Assembly (NCBI GenBank): GCA_932294295.1
Contig: OW028573.1
Span: forward strand, 18,868,155-18,932,154
DNA from: Alitta virens
Lineage: Eukaryota > Annelida > Polychaeta > Phyllodocida > Nereididae
Reading direction: 5' to 3'
DNA length: 64,000 bases
Each line of letters begins with the position of its first letter. Within the stretch, counting starts at the first letter, position 1. Under the pieces are notes generated by a model. That model saw nothing but the letters and a program-made list of their open reading frames with translations, was not told the DNA's origin and ran no database searches. The position numbers and the translations under genes were made by a program. Below, one piece after another: positions 48,201 through 58,818 of this stretch.

Positions 48201-51200
48201 AATTCATGAGCACGGACGGCCAAAGAATCACTCATGTGCTTGGCCCATGCAACTGCGTGTCCATAGCACCAGCTGTGTCGTCAAGGTCAAGGAGAGAGGG
48301 CAGACAAAGACTGGTGCCACTGCGGGGCAATAGGTCACAAAAAACATTGATTGAACCAAACAACTGAGATCACACTCGGGAATCACTGAAGTGATCTAAT
48401 ATCATAGTACAGTCTAAATCCTGGAACTATAATCATTGCAGTCATACACTGTACGTATATATATATGGGTGAAGTGGTACCCCAAACAAAGGTATGACAA
48501 AATGTAGTTATACATCACCAATTTAACCAACAAGTAATGACTGCCTTAAGAGGGCTATATATGTCACTATACCCTCAGTTGTGGTGTTCTGTATTTGCTT
48601 GCAGGTCAGTGCATTGGTCAGCCTTCATGACGCTCTCTGGATCTTTATGGTCAATTTAGCGATGGTCAGTGCACCATGCTCAGCACCACTGGTCAGTTGA
48701 TTTGTGTTTCAGTCCCACATCCCCACACTTCCACAGCTAATCAAGGCAAACTGGTCACCGAATTGGCATTCCTGTTTGAAACTACCCGAGGGATTCAAGC
48801 CAGCGATACAATTATTGACAGCCTGATAAACTTCTAACAAGCTTACTCAAGGTACTGAAGGACTTCTCTGGGTGTAGCAGATACTACAATGTAGTATTTA
48901 ACAAGTGACTGGAACTCCGAATACTATCAACAAAATTAATTGTCGCTTTTTTTCCGTAGGAATATCATACTTTGCACTGCTCATCAGTCAGTTATAACCA
49001 AAGTTTTCAAAATAATTACTATTGAACATACATATTGTCCCTAATACACATTGTTTTCTCTGGTTAGCTGAAGGTGTAGTCGCTTTTTGTGGGATACTGT
49101 TGGCCAACAGAGTATGATAGTGAGTTCGTGGTGCTCAGCTGAATGACCGTTGTCCAGGTGAAGTCAGCAGGGCCCGATGAGGCATGCACACAGCGTCCCC
49201 TGTCCTCCTAACACTGCACTAATGCTCCGGCCACTAATCCCCGGGAAATTGCCTGGTTGGCCTGTGACTTTACGAGCGAATTCGGGCGATTTCCTCTGGA
49301 GAACACACCAATCCCGTTGCAGGCCAGTTGGAGAGACTGACCACCTCCTCACAACTCTCCATCACATTGCTATCGATCTGGACACCGGTCATCTCAATGT
49401 GTTATGTAACTGTGGTCAGACGACCTTGGGCTCAAGCACTGCAGGGTGTCTTCATTCCACAGGCAATCCATATATCCTGTGCCCTGGTCAATGGGGACTT
49501 AATAATCAAGAGTACATCTACTGCACTTCTTGCAGACAATCATGGCCAATGATCCCAGGCCAGCAGGATCACCTCGGAGTCAGCGCTTTCCTTGGAGTCA
49601 TTGCTCCATTCGGGAATCTCTGCTTCCATGGCTATCTGCTCCCTCCATCTATGTTTATGTTTCACCGTGGAATAAGTCGCGCCAGTAGGCTACAGGGACG
49701 TATCTGAGAGGAGGGGATTGTCTTGTATATTTCTTGGGCAAAGAAGATCAGAGTCTAGAGCTCATTTGCTTTCCAGATATTCAGCCTAATACTCCTTCAC
49801 TCTTGGTATTTATTTTCAGAAAATAATTCACTGTGCTGTTGGCAACGTAAAATGTAACTGCATGAGTCGACCTCTGCTTGACTTCACTATCTGTCGAATA
49901 TTCTTCAATCAAAGTCAACTATAGTGTTTCATATAAAAAGTCTCGAAAATAAAATAGATATACTGTCCTATGCACCAACATGTAGAATACTAATTGCCTC
50001 ATTAATGCGGTTGGCCCATGGGGGTTAGTGGCTACCATGATGACCTTTGACCTTTAGGAGCTCTTGATGACTTCCTGTGGCGCTGTTGTCGCTATATACA
50101 TTGACATCTTCCGGCTGCGCAGGTGCGGCAGGACGCTATTGACACTTAGCGAGTTTCCTGTCTTCTATACCTTCTCATTATACGCCGCCTCTCTTGAATT
50201 AATCACCTTTCAGTCCCTTTCCCTGGCCTTAGCCTTTGAAAAAAAGCATTGGCTCACACTTAGAATAAAGCCAGGGCAACAAGAGGAATGAGCCAATGAA
50301 TGTGGCTCCCTCTGTTAACCGTCAACAGCAAATGCCAGGTACTCGGAGGAACTTCTAAACCTATTCTGTAAATCTAAAGTCTGATTGCATTCTTCTCAAA
50401 GAACCCTGCATATATAGGAGAAGAAAAAAGCCTTCATTCTGAACAACTAGCCTCAGTTATGTATTCATTCTGACCACTTTTTGGCTAAATGGGTGCACAA
50501 TGTGATCAGTGACTATCTTGAATCATCTTGAATTCATCTACTGAAATTACTGTGTTAATTTCAAGTCTTATGTCACACCACCGAAAGTAAACTCAGTGAA
50601 TTTATCCAGTTCAACTTTCTTTAGTTCCATTCTACCCTGGACAATGCTTGTCGGTAAATATTCTCTTCAACACACCTTGCATTTATTTTTATTATGAACC
50701 TCATATTTCAACATTTGCAATATTACTTTATTTTTTAAATGATCAGATTTCCACGATTGCTATTTTTGCAATAAAGACAAAAGGAATTCGGTGACGTCTT
50801 ATATGCTGTTGAATTATATTTCATTCTTTTAAAAATTAAACTATAAAACATGAGGGATAGAATATCTGAAGTTCTGGCAGTTTAAATTATCGAAGTTATT
50901 GTGAAGAATAACTTCATGTCTGGTATTTCAGACTGATTTAAATTGCAATACTTTTTTCCGGAAGTTTAAAATTGCCTGTTTTATGTCTAGGAAGATGAAA
51001 GCGTCAAAGTGGTAAAATTAAAGCTAATTTAAATCAATATAGATCTGAGCATCGCTATTTCTGTACCAAATTAGTAGCACAGCAATAGAAAGACAGTTAA
51101 TTATCACTTTGAAGTGCAATATAATTAGAAATAAGTTTAAAGTTACAGGCTTTGCTTGGAATTATGCAGACGGGTAAAATGTCTGTTTGACTTCAACATT

Positions 51201-51998
51201 TATTTCCACCTGCATGATGGCATGATAAGACTGGCATGTATGGAAAGATATGTATAGTACAATTCATACAAACGCATTTACCAGCTTTCTCAAAAAGACA
51301 TTCACCGACATGCAATCATCTTCTTAGCAGCTGAAACAACAAAATGCATGGAAGCTCTCACACTACATTTATAACATATCAAACTGGCCATGAAACACAC
51401 TCCATTCATGCCAAAAATTTGATTAGTATTTGTATAGAAGTAAACATAAATCCCTAGCACACATCATGATATTTTATTTATATCTTTCTGACTGCCAGTG
51501 GATTATAGATCAACCTGGCATGAGCGAACAATACATTTAAATGGTGTATGTTTGTTGTTATTAGTCATTGCAATGAGACCACACTTGTTCAATTTGTAAG
51601 TGGTATCATCTATAGAGCACAATGATTAGGTAGTCTTCCAAAAATGAGGTGGCATCATCGTGAGATCTATTATACAATTATACATGTTAAACATGAAGAT
51701 TTGTACCACTCACCAGTGCAATTTAGACTTAGGTAGACCGTGGTATAGATTCTCATATAATCAACGATTAGCTATTGCATATGAACCATGCGATTGGCAG
51801 GCAGCCAGAAAGTAGGCAGGGCCTGAGGCGATGTCTCCAGCGTCATTTCTTGAAATCATTAATTCAGCGGTGTACATTTTATTGAATAACTTAGTTAGTT
51901 TTCATCCGATTTATAATTCATTTATTATCTGAGAACGAATTGAAGATGGGGCGCCTTATTATTTTTTTATGAATAGTAATGAAAAATATCAGGCACAT

Positions 51999-52123
51999 AA
52001 TGGTTACATTGTGAGACATGAGATATGTACACCCTCAAAGGTTATGTACAACTTGGCCTTCGGCCTTGTTGCACATTGACATTTTTTGGTGTACATATCT
52101 TTCATGTCTAACATGTAACCATT
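51999..52123. mobile_element. Nearly complete 125-bp palindrome (foldback/MITE-like element)
   Basis: The left arm 51999-52033 (AATGGTTACATTGTGAGACA..GTACACC) and the right arm 52088-52123 are imperfect reverse complements with small indels. The inner part also pairs, converging on a central GGCCTTCGGCC, so the whole segment could fold on itself. There is no ORF. A shortened relative follows at 52149-52186. A foldback or miniature inverted-repeat element is the simplest explanation. Confidence 0.75.
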
Positions 52124-52148
52124 GTCTAATTTTATAATGTATACCCTA

Positions 52149-52186
52149 AAATGTCAATGTATCTCACAATGTAACCATTGTGTAAT
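52149..52186. repeat. Partial second copy of the palindromic element
   Basis: On the minus strand it reads ACACAATGGTTACATTGTGA, the terminal repeat of the neighbouring palindrome, followed by ACATTGACATTTT, which matches 52073-52085 inside that palindrome. The intervening part is missing, so this is an internally deleted relative or a nested end. Confidence 0.6.
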
Positions 52187-55100
52187 TGTTTTGTACCATT
52201 GAAAACCAATATATTATTAGCCAAAGTAGGTGCCTTTTCTAAGTGTTATTAATAGGTAGCACCCCGACTATAATTTGTCTACTTGATAATAAGATAGACA
52301 GTTATCTCAGCTTTCAAAAAAGCTTTAAATTTCAAAAATTGGATGAAAACTGACGAAGTCATTAAATAAAATGTACAAGAAAGTCAGATCTTGAGATTTG
52401 CCTGCACTCGCTGCATTCATGATTTCTAGCCTGGCAATCACAGCGCATACACAATAGCTAACTGTTGCATATGAGTATTTGTACAACGGCGCAGGCCTAT
52501 ATAATGCTAAATTGCACTGGTGAGTGGTATAAAGTCAAATGGCCGTTAGTATGAGAGATAATTTAGTAGTAAATACAGAAATACACATATTCTCAAGGTA
52601 GATCGCATACTTGACATGATTTACATGATGGCGTCACGTTATATTTTAAAATGACGTGTAAGCAGAGTAAATCATAATTATGCGAATACAAATTAGTTTA
52701 ATGCTTCAAATTACTCGTTCTTGCATCTCACCTGAGAATAAATAAGTCGAAATCATTAAAATGACTTTGAAATTGAAATGAGTAAAATTAAAAACAGCAA
52801 TGTTATGCAGGGAGCACATAACGTAAAAGAAGTATATATCACAGCCTATCATTTTTGGCCCTAGAAAATACGTGCATATTGTATACTCAAGTTCAATAGG
52901 ATCATTCATTGTGCATCATCCGTTTGTCGAGGAATTAATTGAGTCAGGATGGAAAGGTATATCCATGCTGTCTAGAGCAGGATGCAGGTAATCACGCCAG
53001 CATGACAGTGATGAGCTGCGGCAGACAAAAAGATGATGAAAAGTGATACATGGAAGGGAGAGATGCGCAGACTAGCTTGGCCTCCATGTACTGCTACAGC
53101 CATGTCATGATTTACTTCATTGCCCCATATTATCAGCTGTTTTCAGCATCAGCCTTGAGCCTTCGCACCAAATGCATCCCATCAGGCGCTCAATGCAGCT
53201 CTAATCACATTGCCGTGTCGCCCAAGACTAATGCCTGCCCTTGCCATTAATGGTTGCCCTACCCGACCTTAGCTTTGCTTCAATTACAAACTATATGGCC
53301 TACTTATGGTTAAGGCAGCCCACCCTTTGAAGGCTCTGATTAATTTGTTTGGGGGGATTGCGAATCCTTTTCTGCAGTTATGTAGGTTAATTCCATAATA
53401 TTTCGTTACTGACTTGAATTCAAGACATTCTTTGTAAAAGTCACGTACTTATTACCTTTTTGTATTACTTTCCTGACAGTAAAGTAGGTCCTGTGTAGGA
53501 GAAAAAGAAGAATTTCCCTGCATTGCACACTATTTCAGAGAACATCACTTTGAGATCACCTCGTTATTTTGCTATCACACAACTACTTCTCTTAGACCAA
53601 ATTTTCTACGTTGCCTCTGAATTAAGGCCTTTTCTCCAGAAAATTTAAATCAATCATGATCTCAATAGCGAGGCTTTACTGTATTGACTCAACACCTGTC
53701 ATTTCACAATGGTTGAAATACATCTCTGCTTTTGTCATCCCTATATTATGTGTCCCTCTCTTTACAGCATGCAGCAAGTCACAAGTAGTCATAAAAAAGG
53801 GTCACAGAGGAACTGCGTCTCTGTCACTTGAGTGGTGAGACATTTTATGGCGGAAGTTGAGAGAGCACGTGCCACATGTCAGAGCGTGGACTTGCATCAT
53901 CCTACCAGAAAGACAGCCATGCAGAGAAGGCAGCGAGTCAACACGGCAGTATGTGGTTTCGTTTCTGTAGAGTGACCAGCTAGCGTTTTTCTTTTTTTCC
54001 TTTTTTATTTCTTCTTTTTCTTGTTGTGATGTATGGAGCACTTAAGACGCAGATCCTAGTCTCAGTAATATTAATCGAGCCCCATGAAGGAAGATGCCAC
54101 ATGTCCCCATAGTCCAGTAAATGTACATGGCTCCAGGATCCACAGCCTCATAACATGGCACTGGTAGAGTGATATTACAAAAAAATGTATAGATGTTTAT
54201 AGAAATATGTTATCACAGAGAGCTTTCGCTTTCTAATGTATAAAGGTGTCTCTACATTAGTTATTTAGTTAGAAAGTTGAGGTTAAATTTATTGATTTGG
54301 TTTCCGATCTTATTGGACTGCTCTAACCATTGTCTGAAAAATATAGAATCAAAAACGCCTGTATGCTTAAAACACTAGGTTTACTTGACGACAATGAAAA
54401 GCAGGTTACACCAGCAGCCATGTTGATAGCATATTTCAGAGAAATGGCAGCTGCAGCCTTGCTTATTGGAGGACTATCTTTGTCTCAGTAACACCCAGGG
54501 TGTAGTGTGCAACACACAGACAGGATAATAAGTGTGGTATAAATCAGCCAATGGACTGGCCGCGCACATGTATCTGGGTGAGCCTTGGGATGCTGGGCAT
54601 GACAAAGTGATCAATCAAGCGCCGGCGAGCCATCTGCTAAATCCCAAAGCTTGCTTGCAGGAGAAGGAGCACTTCCTCAGCTAGCCACCAACCCACTTCT
54701 TGTTCCTGCCCGGCCACAATCCGACTTATAATCAAATAAGGGGATTATGAGCAAGCTCCTCCGCTGCTTTTGACCCACGCCCTCCATCCCCACCAATACA
54801 TAAAATTTTCCTCCACTCCTAATCAGTCTCGAATCAGATTTGCTGATCTAGCCTGACGTGTCTTGCATCATACTAATGATTACAAATGACTTTCATTAGT
54901 GAGCTAGGATGTGTTTACACTGGGATACCTGCTCCGTAATCGCCCAGACTCTCCAATTGATCAACCTGGCTGAAGGGAAGCGATGTGACGACTGTTTCTC
55001 ACTCGGATTTCTGGCTGGTTGCTCGCCCAGTGCAGTGTACCAAATCAAGTGCGGGGTTAAAGTGGCTTTGCTGACAAACTCGTCATCCTTAAAGGACTCT

Positions 55101-55578
55101 AAAAGGGCTTAAGGGATTTGAAGAGTTGCTTGGAACGTAAAGAACAAGCATCCCTGTTTGCTAGAGTGCCCATTGCTCAGTGCCTCATCAGTGCATGGTG
55201 GTGCAAAGGAAGCAAGCAACTTTGATGAGGCAGATTGACTTGGCTGAGGAGTGATCTTGGTCTTAGCAACTGCGGAAGTAATCTACAAGCGGTCGAGTCC
55301 TGATAAAACACTGACATTGGAAGGACAGCACGGCCTGATAGGCTTATGATGTGTTCCAGGGGAAGTGCTTCCTTCTTAATAAGGATAAGTAATAGCTCCA
55401 GCATTTGGGTCACAATCCTGTTTGTCCAAGTTCGCCTGATGGGATGAAAACAAACTAGCAGAGAACAATTGCATCATCAGCCTAAGTACTCTTGCTTCTG
55501 TTGTGCCCAGCATCATGAACCTGTTCATCATTCATGCATTCTCAAGTACAACATTGTAAGGTGGGGCGGTGGACTCAC

Positions 55579-55787
55579 CTTTCTCCAGGAAACGGAAAAT
55601 GCCCCGATATCCAGTGTGGTTGCCCTGGAATGAGTCTGTGTGGAACTCGAGGATAAGTGAGCGCCCAGATGAGTAGTGTTTCTTCTGTATCATAGAGATG
55701 TTACCACATAATTCATACTGCCATATCGTTGCTTCATTAACCTCTGGTCTCTGTATGTCCAAGAAAAATCGTAAAAAGTCTGTACAT
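55579..55787 (-). CDS. CUB domain 1, second-half exon of the same SOL-1-like gene
   Basis: Exon of 209 nt with acceptor CTCTGTTTCAG and donor AAAG|GTGAGT. Its first base completes the lysine codon left open by the previous exon, so the join reads NK-CTDFLRFF. It supplies the third and fourth cysteines (CTDF and LCGN), the acidic TDF position typical of calcium-binding CUBs, and the closing strands YSSGRSLILEFHTD and TGYRGIFRF. A VNEATIWQYELCGN segment and the EFHTD block are the parts that most resemble arthropod SOL-1-like proteins. N-glycosylation sequons (NIS, NHT) fit an extracellular location. The exon ends in phase 1, at the domain border. The intron upstream is about 2.85 kb and the one downstream about 19.3 kb. 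Confidence 0.88.
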
Positions 55788-56505
55788 CTGAAACAGAGGA
55801 AACAAAACAAAAAACCTACAATGGATGATTCTGGGTGAATTATGAATATACAATGCGATATACAATGAATAATGTAGAGTGACAGCAATGTAGGAAGAAT
55901 GTTTCGCCAGTCACATCCAACAAAACAGCTTTTAACTTGGTTTGTTATCTCATTCTAGATAACTTTAATGGAGTAAAGTACCATCATTGTAGTTTCATTG
56001 TACTTATTCTTTAAGATATTTCTTTTATGAATTATGGATGCATTAGCTTGGTGCCATCCCTCAACAGGTTGGGGAAATGTCTTTTTGTATTAAAAGAGAA
56101 ATACGTCTGGGAATTTTGTCCCCTTCATCCGATATTAGAGTCAAAAGTGAAGATTGGGAGGAAAATGAAACTGCTTGACTGAGATGTATCATCGCAGCAT
56201 CAGTGAGTGATGCTGATGCGATGGCTTGTCATAAATGTCGACGCTGCACCATCACTCTTCATAATTATCCATTAAAGGGGGAGCATAGACATTGATTGGT
56301 ATAAAAGGCAGTACAGTTGCCTGTTTCCCTTATGATGGCAGGTCTTCCCTATCAGCATTTGACCACTGATATCTCCCTTGCCCCCGTCTGTAAAACACGA
56401 CCATCATGGCCACTCAATATTCCCTCGATTTCCTTTTCGACTTGGCTGATAAAATCCAAAGGACCTCTGACCAATCGGAATAGATCAGCCACGTCACATC
56501 GACAC

Positions 56506-56521
56506 CACGCCACCTGGCGTC
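56506..56521 (-). promoter_or_regulatory. Single CTCF-like motif
   Basis: The minus strand reads GACGCCAGGTGGCGTG, nearly the same as the motif at 1365-1379 (ACGCCAGGTGGCGT shared). One site alone is weak evidence. Confidence 0.25.
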
Positions 56522-57255
56522 AGACTGGCTGATTAGGAAAGCAGACGAGTCCCACCGAGGAGACACGAAGTGACACGAGCAAGGAACGAACAGACGCGAA
56601 GTGACGCAAGTGAGACACGAAAAGACACGAGGCAGAAACGAGGTGTCGCCTTCATCCATATCACTGGCATAGAACGTGTGCTGTACCTCGAATTTCGCTC
56701 GTTAAAGATTTATATCTCGCTCAACCTCTTATTGATGACTCGCATACAATACAATAACAGATCAGAGTGAGTTGCAGGAGACAAGTGCCCCTAGCATCAA
56801 GAGCTTGATGAGCCCATGAGCCCTCACAAGGCAACATCTTGTCTGTTGTTGAATGGTAGGCAGCCCCTGGCCATACTGCCAAAGACATGTGGGGAGCCAT
56901 CGGCTTTATTTGAACCTCATTCCTGCTCCTTCTCTGTATATTTCATGTCCCTCACACCATGGAGGTATCTATAGTACATCCATGCTCGGTGCTCACACAA
57001 TGATTCTGCCTGCAGTGCAGTGTGCCGTGAGGATCGTTTGTTTTTATGGCACACAAGACAATGCACGTAAAACACCCAGCCATTTCAAACGTGTTGCTTA
57101 ACAACAATTTCACCAGATGCAGGCTTGAAATGTTTGAAAAGGACATCCTTATTCAGAAGTACAAAGTGATGCTGGTGAATACGTTGATGGTTTCTTTTGT
57201 ACACCATCTCCATCTTCAATACAGCTGTATGCGGTCGGCTGTGATGTTGACATAG

Positions 57256-57336
57256 ACTACCTGTGTGACCAGACAGAAAGCTATACCAGGCTTTACCTAT
57301 AGGCTCTTCACTGTGTGGTTGTATCACACAGGTAGT
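57256..57336. other. 81-nt imperfect hairpin, microRNA-precursor-like
   Basis: ACTACCTGTGTGA (57256-57268) pairs perfectly with TCACACAGGTAGT (57324-57336). Inside, CCAGACAGAAAGC..TATA can pair with TATAGGCTCTTCACTGTGTGG with bulges, closing on a loop near 57290. The 3' arm contains TATCACACAGG, close to but not the same as the K-box (miR-2-type) start TATCACAG. The shape suits a pre-microRNA; expression is unknown. Confidence 0.6.
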
Positions 57337-58637
57337 GTAACATGACTCAGGGAGCCTAGCAAAGCATCAATGGGTCTTACTTGACATCTGAAGTTATATC
57401 CGATTCCATGCAATTTTTCTCTTCACATTTTGTCAAGTACATAGCAAGTGCAGCCGGCAATTCTGTGAGTTTTGCTCCAGCATTTAGACAGAGAGTGAAA
57501 GACACACACACAGGCTGCCTTGAGGAACGCTTATTTCCTAAAAAATCAATTATTCACGAGATGTTTGCAACACTTTGGCTTCCGTCACTTTCCACAGACA
57601 TTATTGAGCTTATTCAAATTAAACGCAAATGCTTTTCTTGTGGAATTGGTAGGGCACCAACTCCCACGAGACAGTTATGATTAATCCGTAGATTTTTTTT
57701 TAAACCGTAAGATCAAGGAGGTTGGTTCTAAAACAGATTAAGGCCTGGCAAGCGAGCAATGGAGCGTGCGTTTTCAGCCAACTAACAAAATGGGCCATGC
57801 TATCTTAACTGTGCAAGAGTCTGAGTGGGTAGATGTGAGAGATGACTATTGTCAAAGTTCTAGATCTTGGTACAGACGGCACTTCAATTAGAGACAGCCT
57901 CCCATCACACTCATTTTTGTGACCCGCTTCAGCAGCAGGCGATACCAAAGTAGCTGCATCAACAACTATTGTCATCACTTCCAGACGCTGCTGCTTCTAG
58001 GCTTCTTTTTTTTTTTGCCACGCTCTATGTCACAGGAATTTCTTTTTGATTCGAAATTATCAGATGTGAAACACACGTCCTCGTAAGGATGTGGAATATA
58101 AGGGGTTTTTCAGCTTCATGACATAATGGAACATTCCATCGAATTTTCTGTAATTAAAGGCAGGCGAACGGGAAGGTTTTTGCTTGTCATGGTGAGAGAG
58201 AAGGCTCGAAGAGAGCTTGACATGCCACAAAAAGGTCAGGCCCAACTTGCTGGAGTAAAAACTTAATGGTCTGATATCTGTCATCGTTAAAGGATATTTC
58301 AAAAGAAAGTATGAGCAGAAAAAAAGTATGATGCCAGTGTATCTGAAGTCCACGTATATTCCTTTTTGGCATGGCAGCTCCATTTAGTTGTACCATGTCA
58401 TGATGTATAACATATATTGTGTTTGCAAATCTACAGATAAGAATGTAAACAATATAGGGACATGTAATTGAGCTGTTAAACAAAATAATCAAATTAGGTT
58501 TGCAATTAAAATCCAGAAACGCATTGTGCTGTGCATGCAACATACTGGTTTTACGTTTCAAAAAGTGTTTATTGGTAAAATACATTTGCAGACACTATCC
58601 ATGAAAATTAACCAAACTGAATAAGAAAATGACTTAC

Positions 58638-58818
58638 TTGTTAGTAAGTGGCACTTTGAGGTCAAACTCAAGAAAAGTAAGTTCGACAATTTCGTCGAGG
58701 TCTCCGATGAAGGTGTACAGGATGCAGTTGATGTTTGGAGGGTAAACTTGGGGGAAATTGGGGGAAGTGAAGGTGCCCTGTGATTTGCCATAGCTCTGAT
58801 ACGTCACACACTCACACG
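58638..58818 (-). CDS. CUB domain 1, first-half exon of a SOL-1/suppressor-of-lurcher-like protein
   Basis: Internal exon, 181 nt. On the minus strand it follows a T-rich tract ending in CTCTTTCAG and ends at a GTAAGT donor. It encodes the start of a CUB domain: paired cysteines (CEC), then GTFTSPNFPQVYPPN, a strong CUB signature, then NC and a beta-strand segment LYTFIGDLDEIVELTF. The acceptor is phase 1, the usual phase at borders of shuffled extracellular modules, and the donor is phase 2, matching the next exon exactly. The open frame also runs upstream to an ATG at 58864, giving a hydrophobic leader-like stretch ending FLFALSA. That stretch coincides with the polypyrimidine tract and its ATG has a poor Kozak context, so I prefer an internal exon; a true signal-peptide start remains possible. 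Extracellular role is inferred. SOL-1 proteins are CUB-domain partners of ionotropic glutamate receptors; the family assignment is from memory of related sequences, while the CUB call itself is firm. Confidence 0.85.

Larger units (their letters stand above)
36283..55578 (-). other. Large intron between CUB 1 and CUB 2, about 19.3 kb
   Basis: Bounded by GTGAGT (55578) and TTATCTTTTCAG (36283), phase 1. It hosts repeat family B, the SINE, the minus-strand LTR-like segment, the CRE cluster and the palindromic element. Frames inside (for example 39890-40390 minus and 49177-49707 plus) are not supported as genes. The part from about 50.4 to 52.9 kb is noticeably AT-rich. Confidence 0.75.
55788..58637 (-). 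other. Intron within CUB domain 1, about 2.85 kb
   Basis: GTAAGT at 58637 and CTCTGTTTCAG at 55788, phase 2. It contains the 81-nt hairpin at 57256-57336, a CTCF-like site at 56506, and a degenerate GACACGAAGT-like local repeat at about 56560-56640. Confidence 0.8.

Noticed and set aside
49177..49707. Longest open frame in the window, 176 codons, plus strand
   Set aside because: No recognisable domain, no start context or splice signals that fit, and a length near the maximum expected by chance in 64 kb read in six frames.
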